Positions 11,150 through 21,960 of a stretch of DNA of 64,000 nucleotides are shown one piece after another (the first letter of the stretch is position 1; each line of letters starts with the position of its first letter). Location of the stretch: positions 16,722,076 through 16,786,075 of the forward strand of contig CM055897.1 of assembly GCA_029582155.1 (NCBI GenBank), given 5' to 3'. Source of the stretch: Panopea generosa. Its lineage: Eukaryota > Mollusca > Bivalvia > Adapedonta > Hiatellidae. Position numbers and translations under genes: made by a program. The notes under the pieces were generated by a model. The model ran no database searches and was not told where the DNA came from. It worked only from the letters and a program-made list of their open reading frames with translations.

Positions 11150-12060
11150 GATTGGTTGAAAACTGAACTAAGGTCATATAATATTAACTATTGACCACCT
11201 ATTTCTTTATAATTGAACTATTGGCCACTTATACTGTCGAATCCAGTTTCATCCAGTTATCAAGTCAATAGTTCAAACAAAATGTTCTTTCTGTTCTCAT
11301 GCTGATGGTCCATTCAGGCTTCATTTGCACTACTCGATAAAACAACAGTTAAATGAACAGTTTATTATATTTCGTAAATTAAAACTGACACTGAAATACC
11401 ACTTTTTCAATGCTAAAATATAACTAAACCATTTTCCACAACTGATATGTTTATATAATGACGTCGGGTTGTATACCTATTGGCGTTGATGACATTCTGA
11501 TCAAGAGAGGATCCAAAATGTAGAGCTAAATACTGGTGACATTGCACTCTGAATAGTTGGTAATATTTTAAGTTGGTTCATCATTAGAAATGTAGGCCTA
11601 ATAGTTGAAATGGTTCATGGAGACCTCACACCTCTGTTATAACGCAGTGAAAGTATTAATGAAGTGTATTTTGATTTACCTTTTTATTGTTATTCAATAT
11701 AATAAAACTGCATCTTGGTCAATAGTTTTCTGCTTTGAGTCAATAGTAATTTTTCTTGGATAAATAATTGTAACCATTGACGATTAACCATATCATGTGG
11801 AGCGCGTGGTCTTGTGGTAGAGCACCGAACCCATGATCGGATGGTCGTAGGTTTGATTCTCAGCCACGGCTATGTGTGGTGTCCTTGAGCAAGACTCTTT
11901 TTCAGCATATGTTTTGTACTGGTTCTACCCAGGAATACTTCGAGCGTGATTTGTCTAAGTTGTAAGAACTTGTTTCACAATCGAAGTAAAATAAATAAGT
12001 TCAAACAACCATTGACCACTAAAAAGTTAAATAGTTGTTTAATATATCGCAATACATGTA
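11150..12060 (+). mobile_element. foldback/MITE-like element, copy 1 (interrupted)
   Basis: Carries ACTATTGACCACCTATT and ACTATTGGCCACTTAT repeats at one end and GGATAAATAATT...CCATTGACCACTAAAAA at the other. A longer inverted relative occupies 39527-41140 (-). This copy has lost most of one arm of the terminal foldback and is split by a SINE at 11782-12006. No ORF. Confidence 0.65.
11782..12006 (+). mobile_element. SINE family C inserted in the foldback element
   Basis: The tRNA-like head has TGGTCTTGTGGTAGAGC (A box) and GTCGTAGGTTTGATTCTC (B box), then the core TGTACTGGTTCTACCCAGGA and an AAATAAATAAG tail. A 10-bp target duplication, AACCATTGAC, flanks it (11772-11781 and 12007-12016). 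The uninterrupted relative at 39670-39713 shows the pre-insertion order. A second copy is at 30945-31145 (-). Confidence 0.8.
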
Positions 12061-12128
12061 TGAAGAATCATGTATAAAACTGTTAAGATATGAAAGTGTT
12101 TTTCAATAGTTAATAACCAGTTATTTTT

Positions 12129-12330
12129 GCTGGGCCTGGCCAGTGCAGCCAGTAATGCATTTATTTATTCAGGTGGGTTTGAATCCCAACCCAGCTGCAG
12201 TCTCTATGATGATTGGTCATGCACTTTATTCTGCAGCCATGAGATTCCTACCTCTGAATATGTGGGTAAGTAGTCAGTGACTTGTAGAGATAAGGTGTGT
12301 CTAGTGCTGGTTAACTGCCTTAAGAATCCA
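12129..12330 (+). repeat. SINE family A copy, degraded
   Basis: GCTGGGCCTGGCCAGTGCAG, GTGGGTTTGAATCCC (B box), TCTCTATGATGATTG, then TGACTTGTAGAGATAAGG and GTGCTGGTTAACTG follow the order of the copy at 16118-16420. Confidence 0.65.
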
Positions 12331-12484
12331 AAGAACAATGATTTGGTGTGCTGAATACTGTTAACTGAAGTACTACAAAAAAGAAAAAATCCCAAACAAA
12401 CAAATTGTTAGTTGTAAGAAAATTGTTATATAGAATGCTGAGGTCAAGACAGTCCCTAAAATGGTTTATATTGTGAAATTTACA

Positions 12485-12548
12485 AATTTATTATGGTCAC
12501 TTTAGCTAGTACAGCATCATCAGGCCTTCTTGGACCTTTTGATTTTGT
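12485..12548 (+). repeat. 3'-terminal fragment of family 1 element
   Basis: ATGGTCACTTTAGCTAGTAC, then the hairpin AGGCCTTCTTGGACCT and TTTTGATTTTG, resembles the end at 5343-5399. Confidence 0.5.
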
Positions 12549-12608
12549 TTAGAAATAGAAATAAAAAAGAATCAACTATGTGTGTAATATATTTATTTAT
12601 TTTCATAG

Positions 12609-12631
12609 GCACAGCTGAGAGTCCACTTTAG
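12609..12631 (+). other. candidate short terminal cryptochrome exon
   Basis: After a strong pyrimidine tract and ATTTTCATAG, the sequence joined in phase 1 to the exon ending at 11105 would read G-TAESPL and then TAG (12629-12631). Phase and stop fit, but the exon is too short for homology and CRY tails are not conserved. An alternative acceptor at 22954 is also possible. Confidence 0.2.
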
Positions 12632-12684
12632 TGCCATAACCATGGGTTGCAGATAAGTAAGTAAACAAGTAAGTTATATAACAA

Positions 12685-12765
12685 TTCTCAGAGGAGGTAG
12701 ATGTTTTTTAGGATAAGGGAACACTGCATTAACTCCTTTGTCTACTTTTCTTTCTTCTTTAAAAT
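12685..12765 (+). repeat. short duplicated block, partner at 16552-16640
   Basis: CAGAGGAGGTAGATG, TTTTTAGGATAAGGGAACAC and a TCTACTTTTCTTTC tract recur at 16552-16640 as CAGAGGGGGCAGTG, CTTTAGGATAAGGGGACAC and TCTGTCTTTTGTTCC. Local duplication or an unidentified dispersed repeat. Confidence 0.5.
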
Positions 12766-13029
12766 GTCAGCATCAACTGACCAACGTCTAGCCGAGATAG
12801 TTCTCCTTCATTGTTTCATGTTTAATTCTGTAATTTTGAAGTTACATAACTAAACTCTTAACTTTGATGAAGATCCAGTAAAGAATGGACACTGTCAAAG
12901 TTTATTATTCAAAGGTCATTACTCTGACAATGAATCTAAAACGTAAATTATTGAAAAAATCTTTTAAACTTTAAAGGTATTTTATCTGGGGAGGGTTGAG
13001 GGAATATAATTAAATGAATTTTGTTTTTA

Positions 13030-13091
13030 GGCCTAAAAAAAAAGAAGGTTTGTTTCCTGTTACATGCCCAAAAAAATATGGGTCGGTAGGT

Positions 13092-13142
<51 letters not shown>

Positions 13143-13570
13143 TCGTTACCACACTCCTTTATTAAATGGAACATCAAAATGAATGAGTTTGTTAGTTTCT
13201 ATTACATGATTATATATGTCATTTTGGGGGTAGTGGTGTGAAAGTAATATATCTTTTAAATAGTACTCAATTTCAGATATGAACCGAGGAGGATGTTTGA
13301 TATAGGCTATACTGTCTTCGCAAAAATTATACCTTGCACCGTTTCTGTGAGTCTATATCGTCTAGGCGTATGCAGTGATTATTTTATAATGAGATTACAA
13401 GCGTCTAAACGACACAGCGCGCCGGTGCGTAAGAATTACTTCATTGTGAAAATCACCAAAAAGAGCGCGAAATCCGATGCCGATTTTTTGGACATAAAAA
13501 CTTTTGAGTCGGCAGTTAAAATATAGGGTCGGTCGGGTAACCGGAAACAAACATCTTTTTTTTTTAGGCC
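13030..13570. mobile_element. PIF/Harbinger-type MITE
   Basis: The terminal inverted repeats start GGCCTAAAAAAAAAG and continue into a TTTGTTTCC.GTTAC block at both ends. The flanking 3-bp duplication TTA lies at 13027-13029 and 13571-13573. A GG.C terminus with a TWA target site is the known signature of PIF/Harbinger elements. The 541-bp interior has no transposase; a 75- and a 77-codon frame are probably chance. It contains a 45-nt T homopolymer (13097-13141). Confidence 0.8.
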
Positions 13571-14279
13571 TTAGATAAATACAAATTTTAGTAAAAAAGT
13601 AATCGAACTTGCATGATTTGTAAGTCGACCAGATTGACGAAAACTATTTTAACTAAAATGAAGAAATTGTAGTTTAATCCAAATTCTAAAAATACATAAT
13701 TGGCAAATACTGCTTGACATTAAAATTATCATTTGGACTTCGATGAAGCAAATTCTGCAATGTGAAACCATGCAATTGTTTTTGTGTTGCGAAATACTTT
13801 GCAATCTGAAGCTGGAAATCTATTTTAGTCTAAACACGGCTCCAGTTAATTTGTTGGACACGATTTACCTTTAACAAAACCATGCTGTCCAATATTTATC
13901 AAATTGTCATTATTTTAATGAAGTGTAACTGATTCTTGATTATTTATTCAAGGACTTTACACACAAAACCTGTCAAACTTGAAGGTCTAAAATCTTTTCT
14001 GGCATGTCTTACTTTTTCTGTGGCTATGTTCCTTGCTTCAACAGATTTTAAATAGTCATATTGAGTCTACTATTATATTTCCTTAAAAGAACTTAACTTA
14101 CATATAGCTTTTTTCACATTTTATGTAAGTCGTGTAAGCTTTCCTCCATTAATTTTACAACTATAATAGTTTGACATCGGTATTGTAAATAGGTTAGAAA
14201 ACTTGCCCACTGAGACTACATCTCCAGTCTGCTCAATATTCCAGTCAGACTCGCTGAAAAATGGCAATTGAATGTCAAT
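13571..14279. other. unassigned sequence
   Basis: AT-rich non-coding sequence with no supported feature. Confidence 0.35.
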
Positions 14280-14790
14280 AAGGGGCCAGTTTGGTTCATT
14301 TAGAATAAATTTCTATAAAAGGCCGGGAATGGCCCAATAACGGTTAATATTTAGATTTTCAAAGATCTTCTCTATAGCCTGTTGGTCAAACTTGTTTATA
14401 CTTAATCATTCTATAAGTAAGTATTTCTGTGATGTTTTTTCCCCAGTCCAGATGCAAGGTTACAGGGCCCTGTCAGGAACAGAAAATTCACATTTTTTCG
14501 TACATTCAGCATTGTCAAATCTCTGTCCAGCCAGTCTGCGTGACGATATATGACATTCCATTTCGTTGTCATTTGTCTCATTGCTGATTTAAGTGGGAAA
14601 GTTCTGAGTTACTTGCAGAGATTGGTGGCTGGAATACTGGTTAGTATTTCAGGATCTGATTGTCTGTTGGCACTCAACGGCATTGAAAGGACAAACATTT
14701 ATGCAATTATTCTTTTTAGTTTGAGATCTGAAAGCATTGTCTGTTTATAGCAAATTCGAGTAAATTCAGTAAGAAGGATTTAGTTTACTA
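14280..14790 (+). repeat. diverged family 1 element fragment, split by a SINE
   Basis: AAGGGGCCAGTTTGG, AAAATCTTCT-like, GGTCAAACTTGTTTATA, GGTTACAGGGCCCTGT and GAACAGAAAATTC follow the order of the units at 19.0-20.1 kb. After the SINE, TTTAGTTTGAGATCTGAAAG and CATTGTC (14716 on) resume as at 19990-20015. Confidence 0.6.
14545..14698 (+). repeat. SINE family A, 5'-truncated, nested
   Basis: Retains the body: TCATTGCTGATTTAAGTGGG, ACTTGCAGAGATTGGTGGCT, GGAATACTGGTTAGTATTTC, TGATTGTCTGTTGGCACTC. It interrupts the surrounding element fragment. Confidence 0.6.
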
Positions 14791-15013
14791 ATTTATTTTA
14801 GCTTGATTGCGATAACAAAAGCTAAGAGCTTAACTGAATCAAAACTCCTCAATATGTTTTCATAAAAAGTGAGTTGTGACCCTTAAATTATAAAATTTTG
14901 TCTATTTCACCATGTGTGTGCACTTGTCAGATATTGCATTATGTATTAATTATGGCACTTTAACCCTTAACCCCATAGATACGCGTTTTCCCGCACCAAT
15001 CACAAAGGCCTTT

Positions 15014-15080
15014 GAAAACAGTGCAGGAAGAGTTCAGATTGCTCGTAATGAGCAATCTGAACACTTCCTGCATTGTTTTC
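15014..15080. repeat. near-perfect 31-bp inverted repeat (hairpin)
   Basis: The left arm (15014-15044) and right arm (15050-15080) are reverse complements with two mismatches. They are separated by 5 nt (GTAAT). The innermost stem is AGATTGCTC/GAGCAATCT. Not part of any repeat family seen elsewhere in the window. Confidence 0.85.
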
Positions 15081-15409
15081 CACTCTTTGAATATAAACAT
15101 AATTCACCCATTGCTGATAAGTGGTGAACTAATGCTTTCAATTTGGGAGAGTCCAAAAAAAATACTTATGGAGTAATTATAGAAATATGCCCCGTCTGAT
15201 GTGCACTTTAAAACTTTTATTTATTGGATCAAAGTATAACAGATATCTGAGACAAACTGTTAACTAGTCAAATTGGATCATAGTGGTTTAGTTGTGGCTC
15301 TTGCATTTTCAGAAATATGCCTAATTAGACCTTTTGTACACTCTACCACCTTGTATATTGACCAAACAGTGGTGTAACGATATGATCTTGGATAAAAAAA
15401 TAACAGGTT

Positions 15410-15985
15410 TGCCAGGAGGCCTGATTAGCTTAGTTGGTAGCATGTCTGACTATCATATCAATCCAGGAGTCATGAGTTTGAGTCTGCACAGCCACAGACT
15501 CGCTGATAATTGATATACAACATGTTTAGTTATTATTCATCTTTCATCGCAAGTGGAAAGTAATCAATTACTTAAGACCGCAGCACGGTCTAGTGATACA
15601 GCGTCCATCTCGCATGCGGAAGGTCATGGGTTCAATCCTTGACCAGGTCAAAGACTTTTAAAATGGTACTAGAAGCTTCATAGATTGATGCTCAGCATTA
15701 AGAGGAAAGTTCTAGGACTGATCGGCCTGGTGTTGGTATAATGTGACTGGGTGGGGTATCATACCATGTGTCTGTGGCATGATACTCCAGTGAGACAGTG
15801 TTCAGAATACTGTCTCAAGTAGACGCCATCGCGATATGGCTGAAAATTTATAACAAGTAATCAATTATTTTGTTTGCTCGAGTACTGGTTAATCTTCCAG
15901 AATCCCAGGAAAGAGTGGTAACGTTAACTGATCATCAGTTCTTTATGGCATAAAAATGACATTAAATATTCAATCGGTCAATCTA
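15410..15985 (+). repeat. SINE family A copy, split by SINE B
   Basis: The 5' half (15410-15570) carries TTAGCTTAGTTGGTAGC and CATGAGTTTGAGTC boxes. The 3' half (15855-15985) carries GAGTACTGGTTAATCTTCC, TTAACTGATCATCAG and AATGACATTAAATATTCAA. Together they match 16118-16420. Confidence 0.8.
15571..15854 (+). mobile_element. SINE family B, full insertion with TSD
   Basis: A 284-bp insertion flanked by the 13-bp direct repeat AAGTAATCAATTA (15558-15570 and 15855-15867). The head is tRNA-like: CACGGTCTAGTGATACAGCG (A box) and GGTCATGGGTTCAATCC (B box). The remainder includes GGTATCATACCATGTGTC. It is a different family from its SINE A host. Confidence 0.85.
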
Positions 15986-16117
15986 TTGAATTTAACATGT
16001 CTTGTTGTATAATAAATGTCTCAGTTGTGGTGCTTGAATTTTAAAACATAGTTTGTTATGTGATGCCACAGGTGAGAGATATAAGGCCATGTTTCATTAA
16101 ACTGTTTCTTTGTTTCC

Positions 16118-16420
16118 TAAAGCTGGGTCTGATTAACTCAGCCAGTGATGCATCTGACTATCAATCCAAGGGTCGTGAGTTTGAATCCCCGCCTGGCAGC
16201 AGTCTCTGTGATGATTGATTATTCAACATTGTGTCTCATTATCATTCGTCTGTCAACACTGATTCAAGTGAAAAAGTTATCAGTTTCTTGCAGAGATTGG
16301 TGTCCTGGAGTACTAGTTAACCTTTCAGGTTCCCAGGAAACAGTAAGGTTAGCTGATCGTCTGTTAGCCCTCGATGACATAAAAATGACACTAAATATTC
16401 AATCAATCGTTTCCTAAATT
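16118..16420 (+). repeat. SINE family A, fullest copy
   Basis: AAGCTGGGTCTGATTAACTC, GGTCGTGAGTTTGAATCCCC (B box), CTGTGATGATTGATTATTC, CTTGCAGAGATTGGTGTCC, GAGTACTAGTTAACCTTTC, then a tail CACTAAATATTCAATCAAT. About 300 bp. An open frame of 90 codons across it is fortuitous. Confidence 0.8.
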
Positions 16421-16551
16421 ATATCCTTGCTATAGCATGTTATTCATATTTATAACTACAGGTTGCTAAAACATGGGATCTCCTGGTATTGGTATGAAGC
16501 AGTCCATTTTGGGATATAATATATTTACACAGTAAACTTCCAAGTAAGTTT

Positions 16552-16640
16552 ATGTTCAGAGGGGGCAGTGTCCTTTAGGATAAGGGGACACTGTATGAAC
16601 CTTTCTGTCTTTTGTTCCTTACTCTTTCCTTCCAAATGTA
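16552..16640 (+). repeat. short duplicated block, partner of 12685-12765
   Basis: See the partner entry; both contain (T)TTAGGATAAGGGxACACTG. Confidence 0.5.
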
Positions 16641-16724
16641 TCTTTCTCTATAATCTTGCTCTGTTGTGGTTGAAGCTGACACATCTTCACCTTCCAGTGA
16701 AATCTGAGATAAAATTCAAATTAA

Positions 16725-16930
16725 ATAGATTTGAAGAATAAGGAGGGCAATTGTACACGCCTGGCGGGTCACATCTTAGTTAAAAGTTTTGCAAGGCTTT
16801 ATCTCTATAGCCAGTGGCCAGTGCAGTGAAACAAGACTTCCTAGTCAACAAACCTATTGCAATACTAGTAACTAAGTTGGATAACTTTTTCTTGAAAAGA
16901 ATAAATTTAAAGTTTTAAATCTCTGCAGTC
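16725..16930 (+). repeat. fragment of tandem-core element family E
   Basis: AGGAGGGCAATTGTACACGC, GTTAAAAGTTTTGCAAGGC and ACTTCCTAGTCAACAAACC resemble the start and units seen at 17955 and 25385. Boundaries are unclear. Confidence 0.4.
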
Positions 16931-17029
16931 ATTGCATGTATTGGATTGAAACTTTTGCAGTTGTAAGACCTACTCAATTTAGAGAGATGACTCTTGTTTA
17001 CTTGGATTAGTCAATACAGGTAAAATAAG

Positions 17030-17870
17030 AAGCACAAACAGACAGACGTTATCTTGATGGACTTTGCCGAAGTCTTCCAAAAAGTACCCCACAAGCGTAT
17101 ACTATACAAACTAGACCACTACTGCTGTATTGCCTCGTGGTTATCAGACGACACAAGAAGATGCACTCCGACTAAGCTCCAGTAATATCGGGTGGTTAAC
17201 CAAGGCTCTTGCTTAAGTACAATACTCTTCCTATTGTCTATTTACGACCTACCAAACGGTAAATCATCAAATGTTAGGCTTTTTGCAGATGACTGTCTCT
17301 ACAAAAATGTATATTCTTCAGGACGGCATTGAACCAGACTAATTTACAGAAACTTGGTACATGTGGCTGATGAATTCCAATATATTCAAATGTTTCTCAG
17401 TGAGAACATCAACCAAAAAAAGCAAATTACCACACTTTACATGGAAAGACGCTTGACAATGTAAAAGCAACAAAGTATGTGGGGGTTACAATTACTGAAA
17501 CATTGGACTGGACGCCACACATTGCATACCAAAATTTAATTCAACCCCAAATTGAGTATCTCCACTCACATTCGGGGCCAACAAACATGAAATTGAAATG
17601 GTGCAAAGAACAGCAGCTCAATGGACATGTAGAAGATGGCATAGCACTAGTCATGTTGGGGACATGTTTGACAATTTGCGATGATTAACCCTTGAGTAAA
17701 GATGTACCAATACTAGTTGACACTTTTTACAAAATACATTGACAGAGACCGACACCTAATGATCTCTATATCACTCTTCCTTGCATTGTGCAATGATGTA
17801 ATGAGTTTGAAACTGAAGTTCATGTAGATTTAGTCGGTTAAACATTGTAGCCATTACATTCATATTTTCT
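17030..17870 (+). pseudogene. non-LTR retrotransposon reverse transcriptase, dead
   Basis: Translating across frames gives MDFAEVFQKVPHKRILYKLD, WLSDDT, VRLFADDCLYKN, a YVGVTITETLDWTPHIA segment, IQPQIEY and VEMVQRTAA.W. This is the order found in reverse-transcriptase ORFs of Jockey/CR1-like LINEs: the D of the A box, the FADD catalytic box, then the C-terminal YLGVT...L.W..HI and RPQ.EY segments. The FADD box survives. The usual GVPQGSVLGP box between them is scrambled, and many stops and frameshifts separate the parts. Upstream endonuclease and a 3' tail are not evident, so this is a 5'-truncated fossil. The clade is inferred from recall only. Confidence 0.85.
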
Positions 17871-17954
17871 GGAGCTGTTGCAAGGGTTAGGGTATGTCAA
17901 TACCAATATAAAGTTTGGTAATTGCATAGAGCAAATATTACTTTTTTTGGCAAT

Positions 17955-18600
17955 ATAATTTTTAGCTCGACTATTAGTAGAATAGGGGGGCTATTGTACT
18001 CGCCCTGGCATCGGCGTTGGTTTCTCAGGTTAAAGTTTTTTAATCGGGTAAGATATCTATGCAACTACTCATTTGATATGATTGAAACTTCACATGTATG
18101 TTCAGCTTCATCAACGTAACTCGCAGACATAAGAAACATAACTCTGGGTTGCATTTTGGCAGAATTATGGCTGTTTTTGGACTAAATTTTTCAGGTTAGA
18201 GTTTTTTATCGGGTTAAATATCTATGCAACCACTCATACCATATGAATGAAACTTCCCATGTATGTTCAGTAACATCAATGGAACGCACAGAGATAAGAA
18301 CCATAATGCCGGTTTGCATATGGCCCTTTTGTACTGAGAAAATTTGGTTAGAGATTTTTAGAGGTTAAAGTTTTTGATTGGTACTTATTTCATCTTCCTA
18401 TCATTGGACATGAATGGTACTTCACGTGTGTTCAACATCCTTAAATTGTAGAGATAAGAACCATAACTTGTGATTTCATTTTGGCAGAATTATTTCCCTT
18501 TTAGACTTAGAAATTTTGTTTTTTGCAGGTTAAAGTTTGTTGTACAAGGCCTTGATCTTAGATGTTTGATTTGTTCAAAACCATGACCCTGGGGCAAAAT
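17955..18600 (+). repeat. family E tandem-core element, diverged copy
   Basis: Starts TTTTTAGCTCGAC..., then CTATTGTACTCGCCC. Holds about three units with CAGGTTAAAGTTTTTTA, ATCTATGCAACCACTC, GAAACTTC.CATGTATGTTC and ATAAGAACCATAA. Compare 21070-21960. Confidence 0.65.
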
Positions 18601-18614
18601 TTTATTTATGTTTT

Positions 18615-20995
18615 GTTGTTTTTAGCTTTACTGGCCAAAGTCCAGAAGGGCTTATGTGATGGCGCATTGTCTGTCGTCTGTCGTCCGTTAGCAGCACTTT
18701 CTCTGAAACGACTAGGCCAATTAAACTCAAACTTCATATGGATATTTCTATTGCATAGGAGACTATACAGAAGATTTTTTTTTTCGATCTGAAATTCAAG
18801 ATGGCTGCCATTACTAAAAATAGTCTAAAACTTAGAAAATCTTCATCTCATGAACCACCAACAGATTTTGAAAATGTTTATGCAGTAATGATGACCAACT
18901 ATAGTTCTGTTAGATTTGTAAAAATGGTGTCCCTGGGGTTAAAAATGACCCCGCCTTGAGGGTTCAGTTAGGGGACACATGTCATAAACATAAATTTTTT
19001 TTTTTTTTAAAAAGGAACTGATTTTGCTAATATTTTCACAGAAGCATTGTTTGGTCAAGGAGGTTAAGATTTATAAAAATGACTGGGCTCCATCTTACAG
19101 GGACAGGAGTGGCCCCAAAAGGGTAAAAATTTGGAATTACAAAAATCGTTTTCTTAAGAACTGGTAAGTCAGATATGTTCATATTTGGCATAAATTATCC
19201 CAATGCTTAGGGGTTTGATTGTAGATAAGGATTTAGTGGCTAATATTTATAGGGGCCCTGTAAGGGAACTTAGAATTTTACATAGGGATATATGGGAAAA
19301 CAGAAAATTCTAATTTTTTCATCTATTTAGGCAAAATTGTTATTCAATATGAGTTCTGAAGTATCATCTAGTCATAGGAAATAAGATTTGGTTCAACAAG
19401 GATAATTGACTTTCCATAAGGGGCCTGGGTGGGTCAAAAAAGGGTTAAATTAGAAAATTTTAAAAAATCTTCTCGACAACCAGTCAGTCAAATTTGTGCA
19501 TATTTGATATAGATTATCCCAGTGAGTATGAGTTTAAAGTTTGTACAGATCAAGGGTCTTGTATTGATGGGGGCCCTGTAAGGGGTTTTGAGTTTTATAT
19601 AGGAATACTATGGGAAAATGGAAAATTCTCTTTTTTCCATTCATTTATGACTTCTTTTATTCAGTTTGAGTTTTGAAGCTTCTTTTAGTCATACCAAATA
19701 AGATTTTGTTCGATACCAAGGATTGACTTTCTAAAAAGGGCAGGTTGGGGGGTCAAAAATGGTTAAAATTGAACATTGTTATAAAGCTTATTCTCAACAA
19801 ACGGTCAGTCAAATTTGTTCATATTTGATAAAAATTATCCCTATGGTTAAGAATTCTAAGTTTGTACAAATCAAGGGGCACTGGGATATATATAAAGGCC
19901 TTGTAAGAGGTCTTTGAGTTTTATGAAGGAATACTATGGGGAAATGGAAAATTCTCATTTTTTCTTCCATTTGTGTAAATATGTTGTTTAATTTGAGATC
20001 TAAAGCATTGTCTTGTAACAATAAATCTGATTTTGTTCATTAATAAAGAGGATTGAATTTCCATGGGGTCGGGTGGGGTAATAAGGTTAAAATTGGGGAT
20101 TTTCACAAAGCTTCCTCTCAATAACCTTTTAGTCAAACTAGTTCATATTTGATATAAATTATCCATACATCAGCAAGGATTGAAGTCTTCATATCAAGGG
20201 GCTGGGATTTATTGGGGCACTAAAATGTGTTTTTTACTTTTATATAGGAATATTATAGGGAAAACTGATTATTTTCATTTTCTCATCCATGTGTGCAAAA
20301 AAACTTCTTTTTAAAATCTAAAGCCTTTTTGCTCATAACAAATCCCTAGGAGTGGGTGATTGAAGTTCTGACAAATCAAGGGACTGAGTTGTATAAGGGT
20401 TCTGTACAGGGACTAATTCCAAATCATTAATTTTTGTGGAGTACTAATTTTCATTGATTTCATTCGGAGCCTAGACAACAAAATCAAAGGCCCACAAACT
20501 TGGGCTATGTAATGCTGTCAATATAAATTACCTCTGATTTCATATGGCTATGTGCATCGCATTATGGTAAATAATCCATCCTTTCGTCATAATTCATCAA
20601 TATTTTAATCAATGATTTTGTAAATAGTGTAAGATTGTTTAATACTCATATCATCTTTAAATCTACATCATATGCAACGTTGATTTAGCTAGATGTGGAA
20701 AGTGTAAACAAAATTTTTTAAATTGATTTTCAACGAATTTAAATCCCCAAGAATATGTCATTGAAGTGGAAATCACGAAATTTAATACCAGCAAAAATAA
20801 ATAATCTCACAGTAGATGAATGGTATGGGAATTTAAAGCATTTCTTTTTCATTGCAATTCAGTTTTTGTTCAGTATAGATGTGGTGGGGGTATTTATCCG
20901 AAAGTTGTTAAGAGGAACCCAAAAAAGGGGAAATATTGTGAAAAGTATTATGGCCACTATGAGTCAGTAGAGCGTCCTCGCCTCTTGTGTTTGGT
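18615..20995 (+). repeat. Helentron-like family 1 element, long copy
   Basis: 5' end TTTTTAGCTTTACTGGCCAA, then AGGGCTTATGTGATGGCGC and a CTGTCGTC repeat. Then follow units with a period near 316-326 bp (GGGCCCTGTAAGG at about 19253 and 19569, CCTTGTAAGAGG near 19895), each with TATGGGAAAA.GAAAATTCT and GTCAAATTTGTTCATATTTG. The 3' end is ATTATGGCCACTATGAGTC, AGTAGAGCGTCCTCGCCTC and TTGTG. Short frames inside are not protein-like. Confidence 0.75.
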
Positions 20996-21069
20996 CCGCT
21001 CTGAGGGGTAAACAAAAATTATTTTTTTTAAATTTAATCTTTTATTTTCTTTTTTGTAAAGTTTCATCC

Positions 21070-21960
21070 TTTTTAGCTCGCCAGGACAAAGTCCAAGGAG
21101 AGCTATTGTCATCACCCCGGCGTTGGCGTCGTCTGAAGACACCCAGGTTAAACTTTTGCGTTTAAGTTTCAGTTATCTATGCAACCACTCATTGGATGTG
21201 AATGAAACTTCACATGTGTGTTCACCATCATCAATGGAACACACAGAGACAAGAACCTTAACTCTGGATTGCATTTCGGCACAGTTATGGACCTTTTTGG
21301 ACTTGGACACCCAGGTTAAATTTTGAGTTTAGTTGCGTTTAAGTTTAAGATATCAATGCAACCACTCATTGGATGTGAATGAACCTTCACATGTGTGTTC
21401 ACCATCATCAATGGAACACACACAGACAAGAACCATAACTCTGGTGTGCATTTTTGCACAGTAATGGCCCTTTTTCGACTTAATTTTTCAGGTTAAAGTT
21501 TTTTATCAGGTAAGATATCTATGCAACCACTCATTGGATATGAATGAAACTTTGCATGTTTGTTTACCATCATCATTAAAACACACAGAGACAAAAACCA
21601 TAACTCTTGGTTGCATTTTGGCACAGTTATGGCCCTTTTTTAACTTAATTTTTCAGGTTAAAGTTTTTTATCAAGTAAGATATCCCATGCAACCACTCAT
21701 TGGAAATGAATGAATCTTCGCATGTGTGTTCACCATCATCATTGAAACACACAGAGACAAGAACCATAACTCTGGGTTGCATTTTGGCAGAGTTATGGCC
21801 TTTTAAGACTTAATTTATTCGTCTGTAGACACCCAGGTTAAAATTTTGCATTTAGATGTGTTTAAGTTTTGGTGTTTGCCTCCAATCTCAATCTTTGCAT
21901 TGGTGGTGAGTTTTATTCCATCAGCGAGCTTTGTTGTCTTCTGACAACTCTTTTTTTTTA
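21070..21960 (+). repeat. family E tandem-core element
   Basis: Starts TTTTTAGCTCGCCAGGACAA and AAGGAGAGCTATTG. Four to five units of about 150-180 bp each carry CAGGTTAAA, ATGCAACCACTCATTGGA, GTGTGTTCACCATCATCA and AGAACC.TAACTCTGG. The 3' end has the perfect hairpin GTTGTC-TTCT-GACAAC (21933-21948), then TCTTTTTTTT. An inverted copy is at 39737-40635. Confidence 0.8.

Noticed and set aside
13014-13526. 75- and 77-codon frames
   Set aside because: They lie inside the Harbinger-type MITE, one across a poly-T run.
14912-15127. 71-codon frame
   Set aside because: Half of it is the 31-bp hairpin and its arms; coding would be coincidental.
16145-16417. 90-codon frame
   Set aside because: Entirely within a family A SINE.
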